Positions 26,415-35,178 of a DNA stretch of 64,000 nucleotides are shown in pieces. Origin of the DNA: Brucella sp. BE17 (GTDB lineage Bacteria > Pseudomonadota > Alphaproteobacteria > Rhizobiales > Rhizobiaceae); assembly GCF_039545455.1 (NCBI RefSeq), contig NZ_CP154467.1:1488001-1552000 (forward strand), read 5' to 3'. The stretch's first letter is position 1. Every line of letters begins with the position of its first letter. Made by a program: the position numbers and the translations under genes. The notes under the pieces were generated by a model. That model was given only the letters and a program-made list of their open reading frames with translations, did no database searches and had not been told where the DNA came from.

Positions 26415-26870
26415 ATGTCTTTTAAACGATCTTGGGTAGCAGCTGTTAGCTTTGCAATAGCTTCGGTCTCGATATCACCCGTTGCTGCCATGCCCGGCAA
26501 CCAATCAGTTTCGGCGATGACCGATATGACGCAAGTCCAGCAGGTACAGCATAGAAGAAAAAACTTCGATAATCGGCGCGGCCACTATAAACGCTCACGT
26601 CATGATGGCTGGCACAATGGCCATCGCGGTTATAGGAATCATCGTCGGGGCTACAAGCGCCATTCAGACGGATGGTGGTATCCATTGGCAGCATTTGGAG
26701 CTGGTGCTGTGATTGGTGGCGCGATGAGCAATCAAGGACCGGCAGCCCGCGGTATGGATAACCGCCACTATCAATGGTGTTCATCCCGATATCGAACTTA
26801 CCGCGCTTCGGATAACACTTATGTCCCCCGTGTCGGTCAGCGTGCAATATGCAATTCACCATACAGCTAA
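26415..26870 (+). CDS. BA14K family protein
   Basis: 151 residues with a cleavable-looking signal peptide (KRSWVAAVSFAIASVS, then SPVAAMP), a basic His/Arg/Lys-rich linker (RRKNFDNRRGHYKRSRHDGW), a short hydrophobic glycine-rich segment (FGAGAVIGGAM) and the C-terminal BA14K motif HYQWCSSRYRTYRASDNTYV. The family was first known as a 14 kDa lectin-like immunoreactive Brucella antigen located in the envelope. The ATG has AGGAGGA upstream. The gene ends before a strong terminator shared with the converging membrane-protein gene. Confidence 0.9.
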   Translation: MSFKRSWVAAVSFAIASVSISPVAAMPGNQSVSAMTDMTQVQQVQHRRKNFDNRRGHYKRSRHDGWHNGHRGYRNHRRGYKRHSDGWWYPLAAFGAGAVIGGAMSNQGPAARGMDNRHYQWCSSRYRTYRASDNTYVPRVGQRAICNSPYS

Positions 26871-26895
26871 GCAATATTTTGCTTATTAAAGACAA

Positions 26896-26923
26896 AAGAA
26901 GCCCGGTTCTCGCCGGGCTTCTT
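26896..26923. terminator. Bidirectional terminator between converging genes
   Basis: An 11-bp stem AAGAAGCCCGG/CCGGGCTTCTT with a 6-base loop, flanked by A-rich and T-rich runs, so it can work for both the BA14K gene and the minus-strand membrane-protein gene. Confidence 0.85.
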
Positions 26924-26944
26924 CATTCTTGACTGATGGGGGTC

Positions 26945-28024
26945 TTACTTTCGATAGGCCAAACCACCCCAGATACGCCCTTCATCACGGTGGCGTCCAC
27001 CATGAACGGCACCGATATAGGCGGCGACTGCAGCAACAAGAGCCGAAGCTGCAAGCAGAAATGCCGTCAGAATTCCGGCAATACGTGTTTTTTCCGCAAT
27101 GTCAGCAGCTTTTTCCTTGGCTTCTTTTGCCGTATTCTCCGCCTGTGTCTTCAGGTCTGCGATCGCTTTCTCCGCTTCGTCGACTTTCTTTTGAGCCTCT
27201 TCTCGCGTTGCCTGAACACGTTGGACCGCCTCATCGGTACGCGTCCGTGCCTCTTCAGGGCTTAAGCCGGTGCGAACCGAAACCTCGTTGCTGATCCAGG
27301 TTCGGTCTGAGTCAGAAATTTCTCCCGTGCGCAAAAGGTTGGCTAAGATGCCTGTAACCTGGCGCTGAGAAGAAGCAACATCAGATGCATTCGGCGTTTG
27401 ATTATCAGCTCTAAACAGGGTGTCCGTAAAATAGTCCAAAGGATTGTTTTTCAGACCCTCAGGCAGCATCTGCTCAACGGAAGGAGCTGCTGCCTGACCG
27501 GCACCTTGTGCGACGCCTCCTACAGCCGAACCCGCGCCAGATATCACCCCACCTGCGAGCTGCCCTGCACCCTGCGCGGTCGCACCAATAACAGTGCCAG
27601 TAGCTTCGACGGCGGTCTGAGCTGCATTACCGACTGCTTTCGCGCCACCCGAAAGCAAGCTCGCGGCCATAAGCCCAGAAGCAAGCGTACCCAAACCCCA
27701 AACCACCAGACCGTTCAAACCATCACGCACAGTGGTTTCGTCTCTTGTGGCAGTTCCTGCAGGGCGGCGCATGCGACCGGTAATGTAACCGCCCAACATA
27801 TAAGAAGCGACCATCGATATGATCACGAACAGCGCCGTAACGACCATCCACACGACACTGATTTCACCGCCCTCATCGATAGAGACCGAGTTGAGGCCTA
27901 GGCCACCAGCAAAGGTCGTCAAGACAATAGCCACGCCTGCTGCCACGGTTGCACCAGCAAAAATGGCTGCCCAGTCAACATAGCCACGGTCGGGGGTGCT
28001 TTGTACAATATCTTGCTCAACCAT
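26945..28024 (-). CDS. Multi-pass membrane protein with coiled-coil region
   Basis: 359 residues. Two N-terminal membrane helices (VDWAAIFAGATVAAGVAIVL and VVWMVVTALFVIISMVASY), then a glycine/alanine-rich hydrophobic segment (GLGTLASGLMAASLLSGGAK and following), an acidic helical coiled coil with repeated Glu/Lys/Ala (about 265-310), and a last membrane helix (ILTAFLLAASALVAAVAAYI). Similar proteins in rhizobia are annotated only as PhnA-like or hypothetical. Its start codon overlaps the stop of a tiny membrane-protein gene, so the two are coupled. Function unknown; an inner-membrane stress protein is likely. Confidence 0.8.
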   Translation of the reverse strand: MVEQDIVQSTPDRGYVDWAAIFAGATVAAGVAIVLTTFAGGLGLNSVSIDEGGEISVVWMVVTALFVIISMVASYMLGGYITGRMRRPAGTATRDETTVRDGLNGLVVWGLGTLASGLMAASLLSGGAKAVGNAAQTAVEATGTVIGATAQGAGQLAGGVISGAGSAVGGVAQGAGQAAAPSVEQMLPEGLKNNPLDYFTDTLFRADNQTPNASDVASSQRQVTGILANLLRTGEISDSDRTWISNEVSVRTGLSPEEARTRTDEAVQRVQATREEAQKKVDEAEKAIADLKTQAENTAKEAKEKAADIAEKTRIAGILTAFLLAASALVAAVAAYIGAVHGGRHRDEGRIWGGLAYRK

Positions 28025-28098
28025 TAGCGCAATCCCAGAAAAGAGAGGATAAAGAGGACGATTACGACAAGTCCGACCAAGTAAATAATTGAGTTCAT
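28024..28098 (-). CDS. 24-residue single-helix membrane protein
   Basis: A short frame starting MNSIIYLVGLVVIVLFI and ending SFLGLR: almost entirely one hydrophobic helix with a basic C-terminus. A strong GGAGGG ribosome site lies nine bases upstream of the ATG, and the stop overlaps the start of the 359-residue membrane protein (TAATG). Good initiation signals and coupling argue for real expression. It may be a small subunit or regulator of the partner protein. It is below usual annotation length limits. Confidence 0.75.
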   Translation of the reverse strand: MNSIIYLVGLVVIVLFILSFLGLR

Positions 28099-28260
28099 GC
28101 TGGAAAACCCTCCGTTGGAACAGCTATCGTATATTTTTCCGCGCGATGGATATCGCTGCATATCAACTCGCCGGGACCCAAAAGGTTTCATTGGTGTTCA
28201 ATCTGTCGAGAAATGTCTGATATTCCTTTCTGATCACGATCAGCCTGAGATTCGACTTTC

Positions 28261-28286
28261 GGAACCAAGCCTAGCGCTGTGCCGTT
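28261..28286 (+). promoter_or_regulatory. EcfG-type promoter
   Basis: GGAAC at 28261-28265, 17 bases, CGTT at 28283-28286, matching the EcfG consensus. It lies 30 bases before the GTG start of the following gene. Confidence 0.7.
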
Positions 28287-28316
28287 GTGTGAATGAATTG
28301 TAATTGGAGTTAGGCA

Positions 28317-28751
28317 GTGACTAGGCAGAACTCGACCGGACCCACCAGTATTGTCTACGATAGAGATCGCCGCTTTTTACAGTCCACGAAAGCAGCGAAC
28401 AAGCACCGTCCGTCCATGACGGTAAAATCCGGCACTGGTGGTCGCAGGCCACGACTAACGCCAATCGAAGCAAGAACCGATCATTGGACGATGCTGCGAT
28501 ATATCGCTCTTCATGCGCTCGGCGGGATGATTATTGGTACCGCTATCGGCACTGCATTGATATCATGCGATATAGGTGATCTTGGCACCAGAATTGCACG
28601 TGCTGCCAATCCGGTTTTGCCAGTTTTTTTAATCCTCGCGCCTCTTGCGACGCTTTTTGGAGGCGCGGCCACTGCATCCGCCATCATCATCATGGCCTAC
28701 GAGAAAAAGTACGATGATACAGATGATAACCAAGTTGACGGTCGTCGCTGA
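28317..28751 (+). CDS. Small membrane protein under stress promoter
   Basis: 144 residues from GTG 28317, with TTGGAG eight bases upstream. The first 58 residues are polar and basic, followed by two membrane helices (LRYIALHALGGMIIGTAIGT and NPVLPVFLILAPLATLFGGA, continuing through ATASAIIIMAY) and an acidic tail. No family recognised. The promoter directly upstream suggests it is made in the general stress response. Confidence 0.7.
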   Translation: MTRQNSTGPTSIVYDRDRRFLQSTKAANKHRPSMTVKSGTGGRRPRLTPIEARTDHWTMLRYIALHALGGMIIGTAIGTALISCDIGDLGTRIARAANPVLPVFLILAPLATLFGGAATASAIIIMAYEKKYDDTDDNQVDGRR

Positions 28752-28971
28752 AGTCCTTGCTGATTTTTGACTTGGCGGCTTAATGGCGCGGCTTTGCTCG
28801 CAAATGACTCTAAGACAGTAGTGGAACGAGACCCGTTTTCTTCAAATATCCCGGACACTATTCTGTTTGGCTTGGAGAGGTTGGCGCAGCCTAAATTAAG
28901 GGCATGGATAATGGTCGGTTGCTTGCCGCAACGCATCCACCTCAGCTAAAAGCCTTACTACAATAGCAATC

Positions 28972-29976
28972 CTAGGCCATTAAACCCTGAATACGTTCTA
29001 ATAGTTCTTTCGAAACAGCTATGCCGTCGCGCGCACTTTGCTCCCGGATTTTATAGCGTCTCTCACCTGGAACGCGCGCTGATTGAGCGGCAAAGCCAGC
29101 AAATAGTTTTTCTGCCTGCGCATCACCGTTTGCTCCGCCTAAAATCTCCGGCGAGAAAGCCAAAAACAGTTCCCCATGGCAAGGAGCGGCATCAGCCCCC
29201 TGGTCAAACTCCTTAGACATTTGGCTCGTTCTATCCCCAATCATGGGACCGGCGAGCAGTTCAATCATGGTCGCGATTGCCGAGCCTTTGTATCCACCGA
29301 ACGGAAGCATTGCTCCGGCCAACACCTCTGCCGGATCGGTTGTGGGTTGACCGTTGCTATTCACGCCCCAACTGTCCGGTATTTCCTTGCCGGCAGAGCG
29401 ATACATCGCAATATCCGCCCGAGCGGCCTCCGTCGTTGCAAAGTCAAATACATAAGGATTTTTGTCATGTCGGGGCCATGCGAACGCGATTGGATTGGTC
29501 CCCAACAATCCTTTCGTTCCGCCCGCCGGCGCGACCCACGAATGGGTGGGATTCATCGAAAGGCCTACAAGTCCGGCTTGCGCTATACGTTCAACAAGTG
29601 GCCACAGCGCGGTCGAGTGGAAACCGTTATTGACAGCAAGCAAAGCTATACCGAGATGCCGGGCTTTCTCGATCAATGCCACAATGCCTCTTTCAGCGGC
29701 CAGGCACGAAAAACCGAACTGAGCGTCAATGCGCACAAAGGCTGGCGAGATGCTTTCGGGACGGGGATCGGCATTCTTGTTGAACTGCGGATGCGCCATC
29801 GTATCAAGTGTTCCCGGTAACCGCTGCAACCCGTGAGACCGGCTACCATCGCGCTGAGTATCTATCAGTATTCCAACCAAGGAATGGACCTGTGGTTCGT
29901 TCAATCCCCTTGATGACAAAAAATCGACAGCCAGCGTGACAAGCTTTTTTTCAGGCAACCTGACATCGACGACCAT
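28972..29976 (-). CDS. Ldh-family (malate/L-lactate dehydrogenase type) oxidoreductase
   Basis: 334 residues of the Ldh_2 fold, NAD(P)H-dependent and cytoplasmic. It shows SRSHGLQRLPGTL (catalytic His region), AVNNGFHSTALWPLVERIA, the glycine-rich GGTKGLLGTNPIAFAWP and LPFGGYKGSAIATMIELLAG. The family includes delta-1-pyrroline/piperideine-2-carboxylate reductases, ureidoglycolate and malate dehydrogenases. The HSTALWP segment favours the imino-acid reductase branch (as in DpkA/LhpI types), acting in D-amino-acid or hydroxyproline catabolism, but the substrate is not certain. It is isolated, not in an obvious operon. Confidence 0.88.
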   Translation of the reverse strand: MVVDVRLPEKKLVTLAVDFLSSRGLNEPQVHSLVGILIDTQRDGSRSHGLQRLPGTLDTMAHPQFNKNADPRPESISPAFVRIDAQFGFSCLAAERGIVALIEKARHLGIALLAVNNGFHSTALWPLVERIAQAGLVGLSMNPTHSWVAPAGGTKGLLGTNPIAFAWPRHDKNPYVFDFATTEAARADIAMYRSAGKEIPDSWGVNSNGQPTTDPAEVLAGAMLPFGGYKGSAIATMIELLAGPMIGDRTSQMSKEFDQGADAAPCHGELFLAFSPEILGGANGDAQAEKLFAGFAAQSARVPGERRYKIREQSARDGIAVSKELLERIQGLMA

Positions 29977-30159
29977 TTATCTCATTCCTGTATATCACGT
30001 GTAAGAAATACGACGCCAATCTTCCACGGCACTATATATCCATTGCCCGCGCGATTGCGAGCAAGCTTCATCGGACAAAGTCGTGCGTGTGATTGACAAT
30101 ACCCATGCAGAAGGGTGGCAGGACGACATCAAAACGATGATCGCGCTTTAGCAAGCGAT

Positions 30160-32061
30160 TTAGCGGTCCGAAGACAGCAGAACGGAGTGGGGAATTTCGA
30201 GGCGTATCGCCAATCCGTCAGGTAAAAAATCCTGCGCTATTCGGCCCCGCAACTGGCTTTTAATGATCGTCTTGAGCAGGCGAGAACCGAACCCCTCTTC
30301 ACTCGCAGCGATCACCTGTTGATTGACCTTCTCCACCCATTCGATGATCTGATGCTCCTCATCTTTTTCCAAGTTGACGAACAAACCTCCATCGGATCGT
30401 GACAGGGCTCCGTATTTCGCCGCATTGGTTATGAGTTCATGGAATATCAGTGCAATGGATGTGGTAGAGCCTGCATCTAGCTCGAAGTCTTCTCCAGTGA
30501 TCGTTATGGGCCCGTTCTCGTCATTATGATAAGGCGCGAGCAGTTGCCTAAGGAGGTCCTTAAGCGCAATTGTTTTTCTTTCAGAGTTGCTGCGGATCAA
30601 TCCGTGAGCACGGTGCAAGGCATCAAGACGGCTGCGTATCGTGTCCGCAAGCGGCATATGTTCAGGGAGGTCCCGAGCCGACAGGCTGACGAGCCCGTTA
30701 ACAAGTGCAAACAGGTTCTTGATCCGATGATCAAGTTCATGGGACACCAGTTCTCGCTGTTCTTCCAATTGCTTGGGCTCGTCGATATCCGACGATGTGC
30801 CATACCAACGAACAATTTTCCCCTCCCGGTCTTTCAGGGGAAGTGCCACAACCCAGAGCCAGCGATAAGAGCCGTCTTTATAGCGGAAACGATAATCAAT
30901 ATCGTAGTTCTTCCCAGTCGCCAGACACTCTTGCCAAGCTTCAGCAACCCGAGCCCGATCATCGGGATGAACAAGTTCATGCCACATGGTCAGATCAATA
31001 TCTTCCGGCTTCAGGTTCGTAAATTCGCTCCACCTCTTGTTGAAATAATCATGCTTACCTGACGCATCTGTGCTCCAGATTATCTGAGGGATAGACTCTG
31101 CAAGAATATCGAACCGCAAATTGCTTTGCTCGAGGGCCGTAGCCGTTTCCACCTGCTCGGTAATATCAGAAACAATACCTGCATATTGGATTATCCGCCC
31201 CTGTTCATTTCTGACCGGACGACCCGAAATGACAAGCCAACGCATCCCCCCATCAGGTGTCACTGCGCGGTAGCGACACCGATATTCTGTCCCTGTCCCG
31301 ATTGCATGATTAAGATCACTGAGTAAACGATTATGATCTTCTGGATGAACCGACGCGGCAAGATTATTTGTGCTGTTAAAGCGCTCTTCATTCGCTTGAG
31401 AAAATCCTGACATTCCTTGAAATACGCTCTGCAGGTTCTTTAGGCGGGCGTTACGTCCATCCAGCTTCCAGGTCGCCACAATTCCCCCCGCATCCAGTGC
31501 GAGTTCCATGCGCTGATGTGAGCGCTCAATCGCGTTGTGAGCGCGCATGCGTTCTGTGGTGTCGCTTGCAACCACCAGCACGCCATATATGTCGCCGGCG
31601 ATATTGGCGATGGGGGTAAGCCCGATACTGAACCATGCAGTATCCAGAAGACCGTTGCGCTTTAATTTGACGGGCTGGTCACGGAAGCTTACGCCTTTGC
31701 CCTCATAGCATTCAGCAATCGCATTACGAAAGAAATCGCCTGCTACAGGCAAAACGTTCGCGACAGGTTGACCAAGCGCCAAACTGAAGCGCTCACCCAG
31801 CATACCGACGACGGCATCATTCTGGATAACAATCCCCTCTCGACCCGCCAAGACTGCCATCGCTGAGCTCGAAAGAAGGATTAACCGAACGGCCGATTTC
31901 AGCTCATCAGGCCAACTTTCAATTGGCCCGAGCGGAGATTGCATCCAGTCATATGCACGGATACGCTGCAGCATCGCATTTTTATCAGTTGCGTCCTGTC
32001 CTTCACCACCAAACCGCACAAATAAATGTTCCGGCATTTTCCCTCCACTGCCGTATCCCAT
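30160..32061 (-). CDS. PAS-domain sensor histidine kinase, HWE family
   Basis: Up to 633 residues. Several PAS/PAC modules (about 35-170, 185-305 and 310-430) are followed by an HWE-type kinase core: phospho-acceptor box ELDHRIKNLFALVNGLV (His about 445), HRAHGLIR, HELITNAAKYGAL (N-box) and the diagnostic IIEWVEKV. HWE kinases are largely alphaproteobacterial and often feed the PhyR/EcfG general stress response. No membrane helix is seen, so it is probably a cytoplasmic sensor; LOV-type cysteine was not identified. ATG 32037 (codon 9) with an adjacent GGAGGG is a possible alternative start. No response regulator lies next to it. Confidence 0.88.
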   Translation of the reverse strand: MGYGSGGKMPEHLFVRFGGEGQDATDKNAMLQRIRAYDWMQSPLGPIESWPDELKSAVRLILLSSSAMAVLAGREGIVIQNDAVVGMLGERFSLALGQPVANVLPVAGDFFRNAIAECYEGKGVSFRDQPVKLKRNGLLDTAWFSIGLTPIANIAGDIYGVLVVASDTTERMRAHNAIERSHQRMELALDAGGIVATWKLDGRNARLKNLQSVFQGMSGFSQANEERFNSTNNLAASVHPEDHNRLLSDLNHAIGTGTEYRCRYRAVTPDGGMRWLVISGRPVRNEQGRIIQYAGIVSDITEQVETATALEQSNLRFDILAESIPQIIWSTDASGKHDYFNKRWSEFTNLKPEDIDLTMWHELVHPDDRARVAEAWQECLATGKNYDIDYRFRYKDGSYRWLWVVALPLKDREGKIVRWYGTSSDIDEPKQLEEQRELVSHELDHRIKNLFALVNGLVSLSARDLPEHMPLADTIRSRLDALHRAHGLIRSNSERKTIALKDLLRQLLAPYHNDENGPITITGEDFELDAGSTTSIALIFHELITNAAKYGALSRSDGGLFVNLEKDEEHQIIEWVEKVNQQVIAASEEGFGSRLLKTIIKSQLRGRIAQDFLPDGLAIRLEIPHSVLLSSDR

Positions 32062-32595
32062 CGGTTATTCCAAGTTTTCTCCAAGTCAATCTGCAGCAAA
32101 TGTACTTGTCTGGAGGAACTGGAGCAGAATGGCGTTGGCTGCCCACATGGAATTGCGAGATAGAAAACAACTATTTATCGCATTTGTCCAAGTTTATTTC
32201 CTTGGGCGAGATAACGCACCAACCGCAACGCTGACTGCGGTGTCAGGAACAACCGCGATCATCATGCATTAATTGGAAGACCGGGGAAAATCGAATTTCA
32301 GGGTCGTCACTCCTGTTCCATGATCGGCGTCAAAGACATCTGTTGCCAACCGCAAAATTCTGAAGGCTTGCCTACGATGAAACGGGCAGCACAATCGGAA
32401 AAGCTGAAGGCTGTTTTCGAAAAGCGCAACTCCGGCTCTCGGTTCGGGAAGATGCGGCCAAGTTCTGACGCAATGGCATCAAACTGATACGATGAGACGC
32501 TACGCTTTGCGCCTCGATCCGGAATATGGCGGCCTGGTAATGTCTGAGATCAACTTAGCCTTGCCAAGGTGAGCGGCTTAAAACGTCTATAATAT
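32062..32595. other. Intergenic region between the kinase and the next stress gene
   Basis: 534 bases, no credible gene seen. It contains the divergent upstream regions of the kinase and of the EcfG-driven small gene. Confidence 0.5.
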
Positions 32596-32620
32596 GGAAC
32601 AATCAACGAAACCTGGCGTT
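32596..32620 (+). promoter_or_regulatory. EcfG-type promoter of a small gene
   Basis: GGAAC at 32596-32600, exactly 16 bases, CGTT at 32617-32620: perfect consensus. It sits 30 bases before the proposed GTG start. Confidence 0.75.
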
Positions 32621-32649
32621 TATCGGTGGAGCATCTGAAGGGAGTCGTT

Positions 32650-32859
32650 GTGCCATATAAGAAAATAATTTCTCATTCCGTCAAACAAGCACTTAATAAA
32701 CCAGTGCACGGAAATGATAACACGACACTCTATCCACTTGGCACCACGCTTCGACACTTGCTTGACTCGTCGCTACCCAAGAGCAATCTCAGCTTCGAAG
32801 AGCATCTTAATCGTCTGGCTGAAGCAGAAAATACGCTTGCTTCTAAGCATAACGGATAA
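32650..32859 (+). CDS. Small hypothetical stress protein
   Basis: 69 residues from GTG 32650, with GAAGGGAG five bases upstream; the frame also opens at GTG 32626, but that lacks a ribosome site and would sit too close to the promoter. Begins MPYKKIISHSVKQAL, with an amphipathic C-terminal helix FEEHLNRLAEAENTLASKH. No signal peptide, no known family. The consensus EcfG promoter makes it a likely general-stress product. Confidence 0.6.
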   Translation: MPYKKIISHSVKQALNKPVHGNDNTTLYPLGTTLRHLLDSSLPKSNLSFEEHLNRLAEAENTLASKHNG

Positions 32860-33028
32860 GCTCATTTAACAGAGCGATAGAATACCAGCACCTTCAATTA
32901 AGTTTAGTCGTTGGTTTGTGTGCCATTGCTTCCTTAGCAACTTGTCATTGATTGTCGGCCGAAATCAAGACCGGTGCCTGTGGCTCAAGTTAATTTGCGC
33001 ATTCCCTTAAATTAAAAGGAGACCTTTT

Positions 33029-33253
33029 ATGTCTTCCAATGTTCATACCGTCGACTTTCATGACAACAATCAAGTTTTGCAGCTTATGATGTCACAAGCG
33101 GGTTACGTAACTTCACGCATGAAGCCGCTATCGGGTTCCCTTGAGCATCAATCTCGAGTGGTTTTAAAGAATTTCATGTCAGGGGTGATAGCCGGTGGGC
33201 ACTCATCCGTGTCTCCCTTCCCGTCAGCCACTTCGCCGTTTGGCGCGCCATAA
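33029..33253 (+). CDS. Small hypothetical protein
   Basis: 74 residues. ATG 33029 follows AAAAGGAGA by seven bases, a strong ribosome site. Sequence begins MSSNVHTVDFHDNNQVLQL and ends in a Ser/Pro/Gly-rich tail. No membrane segment or recognised domain. It lies in a run of short genes ahead of the cold-shock gene. Confidence 0.6.
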   Translation: MSSNVHTVDFHDNNQVLQLMMSQAGYVTSRMKPLSGSLEHQSRVVLKNFMSGVIAGGHSSVSPFPSATSPFGAP

Positions 33254-33541
33254 ATTCACGGCTGAGCAGGCTCATGCGGCACCCTACTGAAATTTATTTA
33301 TAAAACTGAAGAAATGATACTGTTATAATATGGATTTATTGCCTTAAATAATATTATTTCACATAATCCTTGACAAGGACGGTATAATTATATAAATATT
33401 ACCTATCGATATTTTCTTGCTGAGCTTTGCTTATTGTACATTTGGCACCGTACGCTGAACGAACACTCCCTTTAAAAAATCGTTTTACACATCCGTATGC
33501 TTTCGCATTCGGTTATCTTTATTGCTATGAAAGGGTTTGTT
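33254..33541. other. AT-rich leader region of the cold-shock gene
   Basis: 288 bases, very AT-rich, with no gene. Cold-shock mRNAs commonly have long structured 5' leaders that respond to temperature; the composition here fits, but no specific element was identified. Confidence 0.5.
33370..33396 (+). promoter_or_regulatory. Candidate promoter of the cold-shock gene
   Basis: TTGACA at 33370-33375 and TATAAA at 33391-33396 with a 15-base spacer, slightly short. It would give a leader of roughly 140 bases. Confidence 0.4.
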
Positions 33542-33751
33542 ATGACCACAGGCATAGTTAAATGGTTTAATTCCACCAAGGGCTTCGGCTTCATCCAGCC
33601 GGACAATGGCGGCGCTGACGCTTTCGTCCACATTTCTGCCGTCGAACGTGCTGGAATGCGTGAAATCGTTGAAGGTCAGAAGATTGGTTACGATCTTGAG
33701 CGTGACATGAAGTCTGGCAAGATGTCGGCCTGCAATCTGCAAGCTGCTTAA
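33542..33751 (+). CDS. cspA: Cold-shock protein
   Basis: 69-residue single cold-shock domain, an RNA/ssDNA-binding beta barrel acting as RNA chaperone. RNP1 is KGFGFIQP and RNP2 is DAFVHISAV; the start MTTGIVKWFNSTKGF is typical. I chose ATG 33542, as the frame upstream (15 codons) lacks homology to the family. GAAAGGG lies upstream as ribosome site. It is followed by a strong terminator. The symbol is generic because alphaproteobacteria carry several paralogues. Confidence 0.93.
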   Translation: MTTGIVKWFNSTKGFGFIQPDNGGADAFVHISAVERAGMREIVEGQKIGYDLERDMKSGKMSACNLQAA

Positions 33752-33810
33752 TGGAATTGTCTCTGATCTTTGACCACGGATGTACTGGCACTGATTGTTG
33801 AGACGGTTGA

Positions 33811-33836
33811 AAGGTCGGGTATGCCCGACCTTTTTT
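33811..33836 (+). terminator. Terminator of the cold-shock gene
   Basis: A 9-bp stem AAGGTCGGG/CCCGACCTT with a 4-base loop, followed by a T-run. Confidence 0.9.
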
Positions 33837-33882
33837 AATTAAAACGCTCAATATAGGGAGCGGTAACAACATAGAGGCTCAT

Positions 33883-34086
33883 ATGACAACCCCTAGAGAT
33901 CATTCTTCGCATATCATCAGCATTATACGACAGAAAGACGCCTTGGAGGTGAAGCAGCCCGATGTTCCCGATGCTCATGGCGTTTCGATAATGCTCTCAA
34001 GCGAGTGGTCCAAGCTATCAAATGTACTGATACGGTCAGCAGGTGGCTTATCTAAAATCCGCAGGCGGACACGAAGACCCTCTTAA
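33883..34086 (+). CDS. Small hypothetical protein
   Basis: 67 residues, starting MTTPRDHSSHIISIIRQKD and ending in a strongly basic tail (KIRRRTRRPS). ATAGAGG lies a few bases upstream as ribosome site. No known domain; the basic end suggests nucleic-acid or ribosome contact. It lies between the cold-shock and S21 genes, on the same strand. Confidence 0.5.
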   Translation: MTTPRDHSSHIISIIRQKDALEVKQPDVPDAHGVSIMLSSEWSKLSNVLIRSAGGLSKIRRRTRRPS

Positions 34087-34108
34087 ATACTAAAAAGGAG
34101 AGTTCATT

Positions 34109-34288
34109 ATGAATTTGATACTCACCAAAGATACGCTTTTCAAACCAAACCTGTCACGCATGGAAGCCAAAAAAGCTGCCACGGACAAGACAGCGAAAGC
34201 CATTCTAATCCAAGAGAAAACAGCGATTGACGCCAAGACCGAACGCTTGAAGGCGGCCAGGATTGCGCGCGATCAAGTCGCTAACTGA
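34109..34288 (+). CDS. 59-residue Ala/Lys-rich small protein upstream of rpsU
   Basis: Begins [20 protein letters not shown] and continues as a charged Ala/Lys/Glu-rich helix to [10 protein letters not shown] strong AAAAAGGAGA ribosome site precedes the ATG by seven bases. It ends 16 bases before the S21 start, whose AGGAGGAG lies directly after this stop, so the two are likely cotranslated. No known family. The helical, basic nature fits a small ribosome- or RNA-associated protein. Confidence 0.7.
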   Translation: MNLILTKDTLFKPNLSRMEAKKAATDKTAKAILIQEKTAIDAKTERLKAARIARDQVAN

Positions 34289-34304
34289 ACCAGGAGGAGA
34301 TCAA

Positions 34305-34577
34305 TTGCAGGTACTTGTCCGAGATAACAATGTTGATCAGGCGCTTCGCGTCCTAAAGAAGAAATTGCAGCGGGAAGGCGTCTTCCGTGAGATGAAAGCA
34401 CGTCGTGCTTACGAGAAGCCGTCGGAAAAACGCAATCGTGAAAAAGAAGCGGCGATTAGTCGAGCGCGCAAGGAAGCTAAAAAGAAGGCTCAGCGCGAGG
34501 GACTTCTGCCAAAGCCAAGGCGAAAAGCTCTTTCGGTCAGAGCTGGAAATGCTACGAAGGCATCGCAAACGGTCTGA
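34305..34577 (+). CDS. rpsU: 30S ribosomal protein S21
   Basis: 90 residues from a TTG start at 34305, six bases after a perfect AGGAGGAG. The sequence [20 protein letters not shown], then [20 protein letters not shown], is classic S21; it is a small basic subunit protein that helps initiation near the mRNA/16S anti-Shine-Dalgarno. The C-terminus after LLPKPRRK is about 15 residues longer than usual. The rare TTG start and the linkage to a cold-shock gene suggest a stress-linked second S21 copy, as seen in other rhizobiales; a main copy would be elsewhere. Confidence 0.9.
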   Translation: MQVLVRDNNVDQALRVLKKKLQREGVFREMKARRAYEKPSEKRNREKEAAISRARKEAKKKAQREGLLPKPRRKALSVRAGNATKASQTV

Positions 34578-35178
34578 TACCTGGTAAGGTTCACGCTTTA
34601 GCCGAAGACGATATTGCGCCGGGTATGCCTATTCGCTTGAATGTGAGCACCCAACCTCCTCTGGTATAAGTATGTTCATTCGCGCAAATACACCAGAACA
34701 CGCCCCGGCTCTCTATCCCTATTCTTATCAGCTCAATTTGAACCTACCAAAAGCCCTTCTCGATCCAATCTCTCCCGCCGCTTAAAACCAGCTCTGAACA
34801 AAAACTCAAACAGTATAATTGCTGGTTAAAATCATCCTCCGAGCTTTTACAAGCAACTGTCTCTCACGCAAAGCGTGTTTTTCGCGTTGAGAACACCAGA
34901 AAACACAGACGATCAGAGGACTTCCAAAAGGGCTGAGACAGGGTTAAAACGCCTCGCAACGGCAATTTAGAGGTATTGGCCCTCCCCTTTGGGGGTACGA
35001 GCCCCCTCGCATTATTTCCAGATTTAATTTTAGTCACTTCAGAGGCCGCGTTTTGGGAGACATGCCGTAATATCGCTCGGACTGCACCTTCGCCTGAATA
35101 TCAGCGCGACGGGGCCTCCAATCTCTTGCCGCCGCGCGAATGTATGCTTTCAGTCTGGTTAACAGCACATAGCCGTCT
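34578..35178. other. Intergenic region after S21
   Basis: 601 bases with no gene I can support. The first 90 bases remain open in another frame (ending TQPPLV) but have no start, so I do not call it. Confidence 0.5.

Noticed and set aside
34553..34670. Open frame past the S21 stop reading into a protein-like tail ending TQPPLV
   Set aside because: Lacks a start codon and overlaps S21 in another frame; most likely chance.
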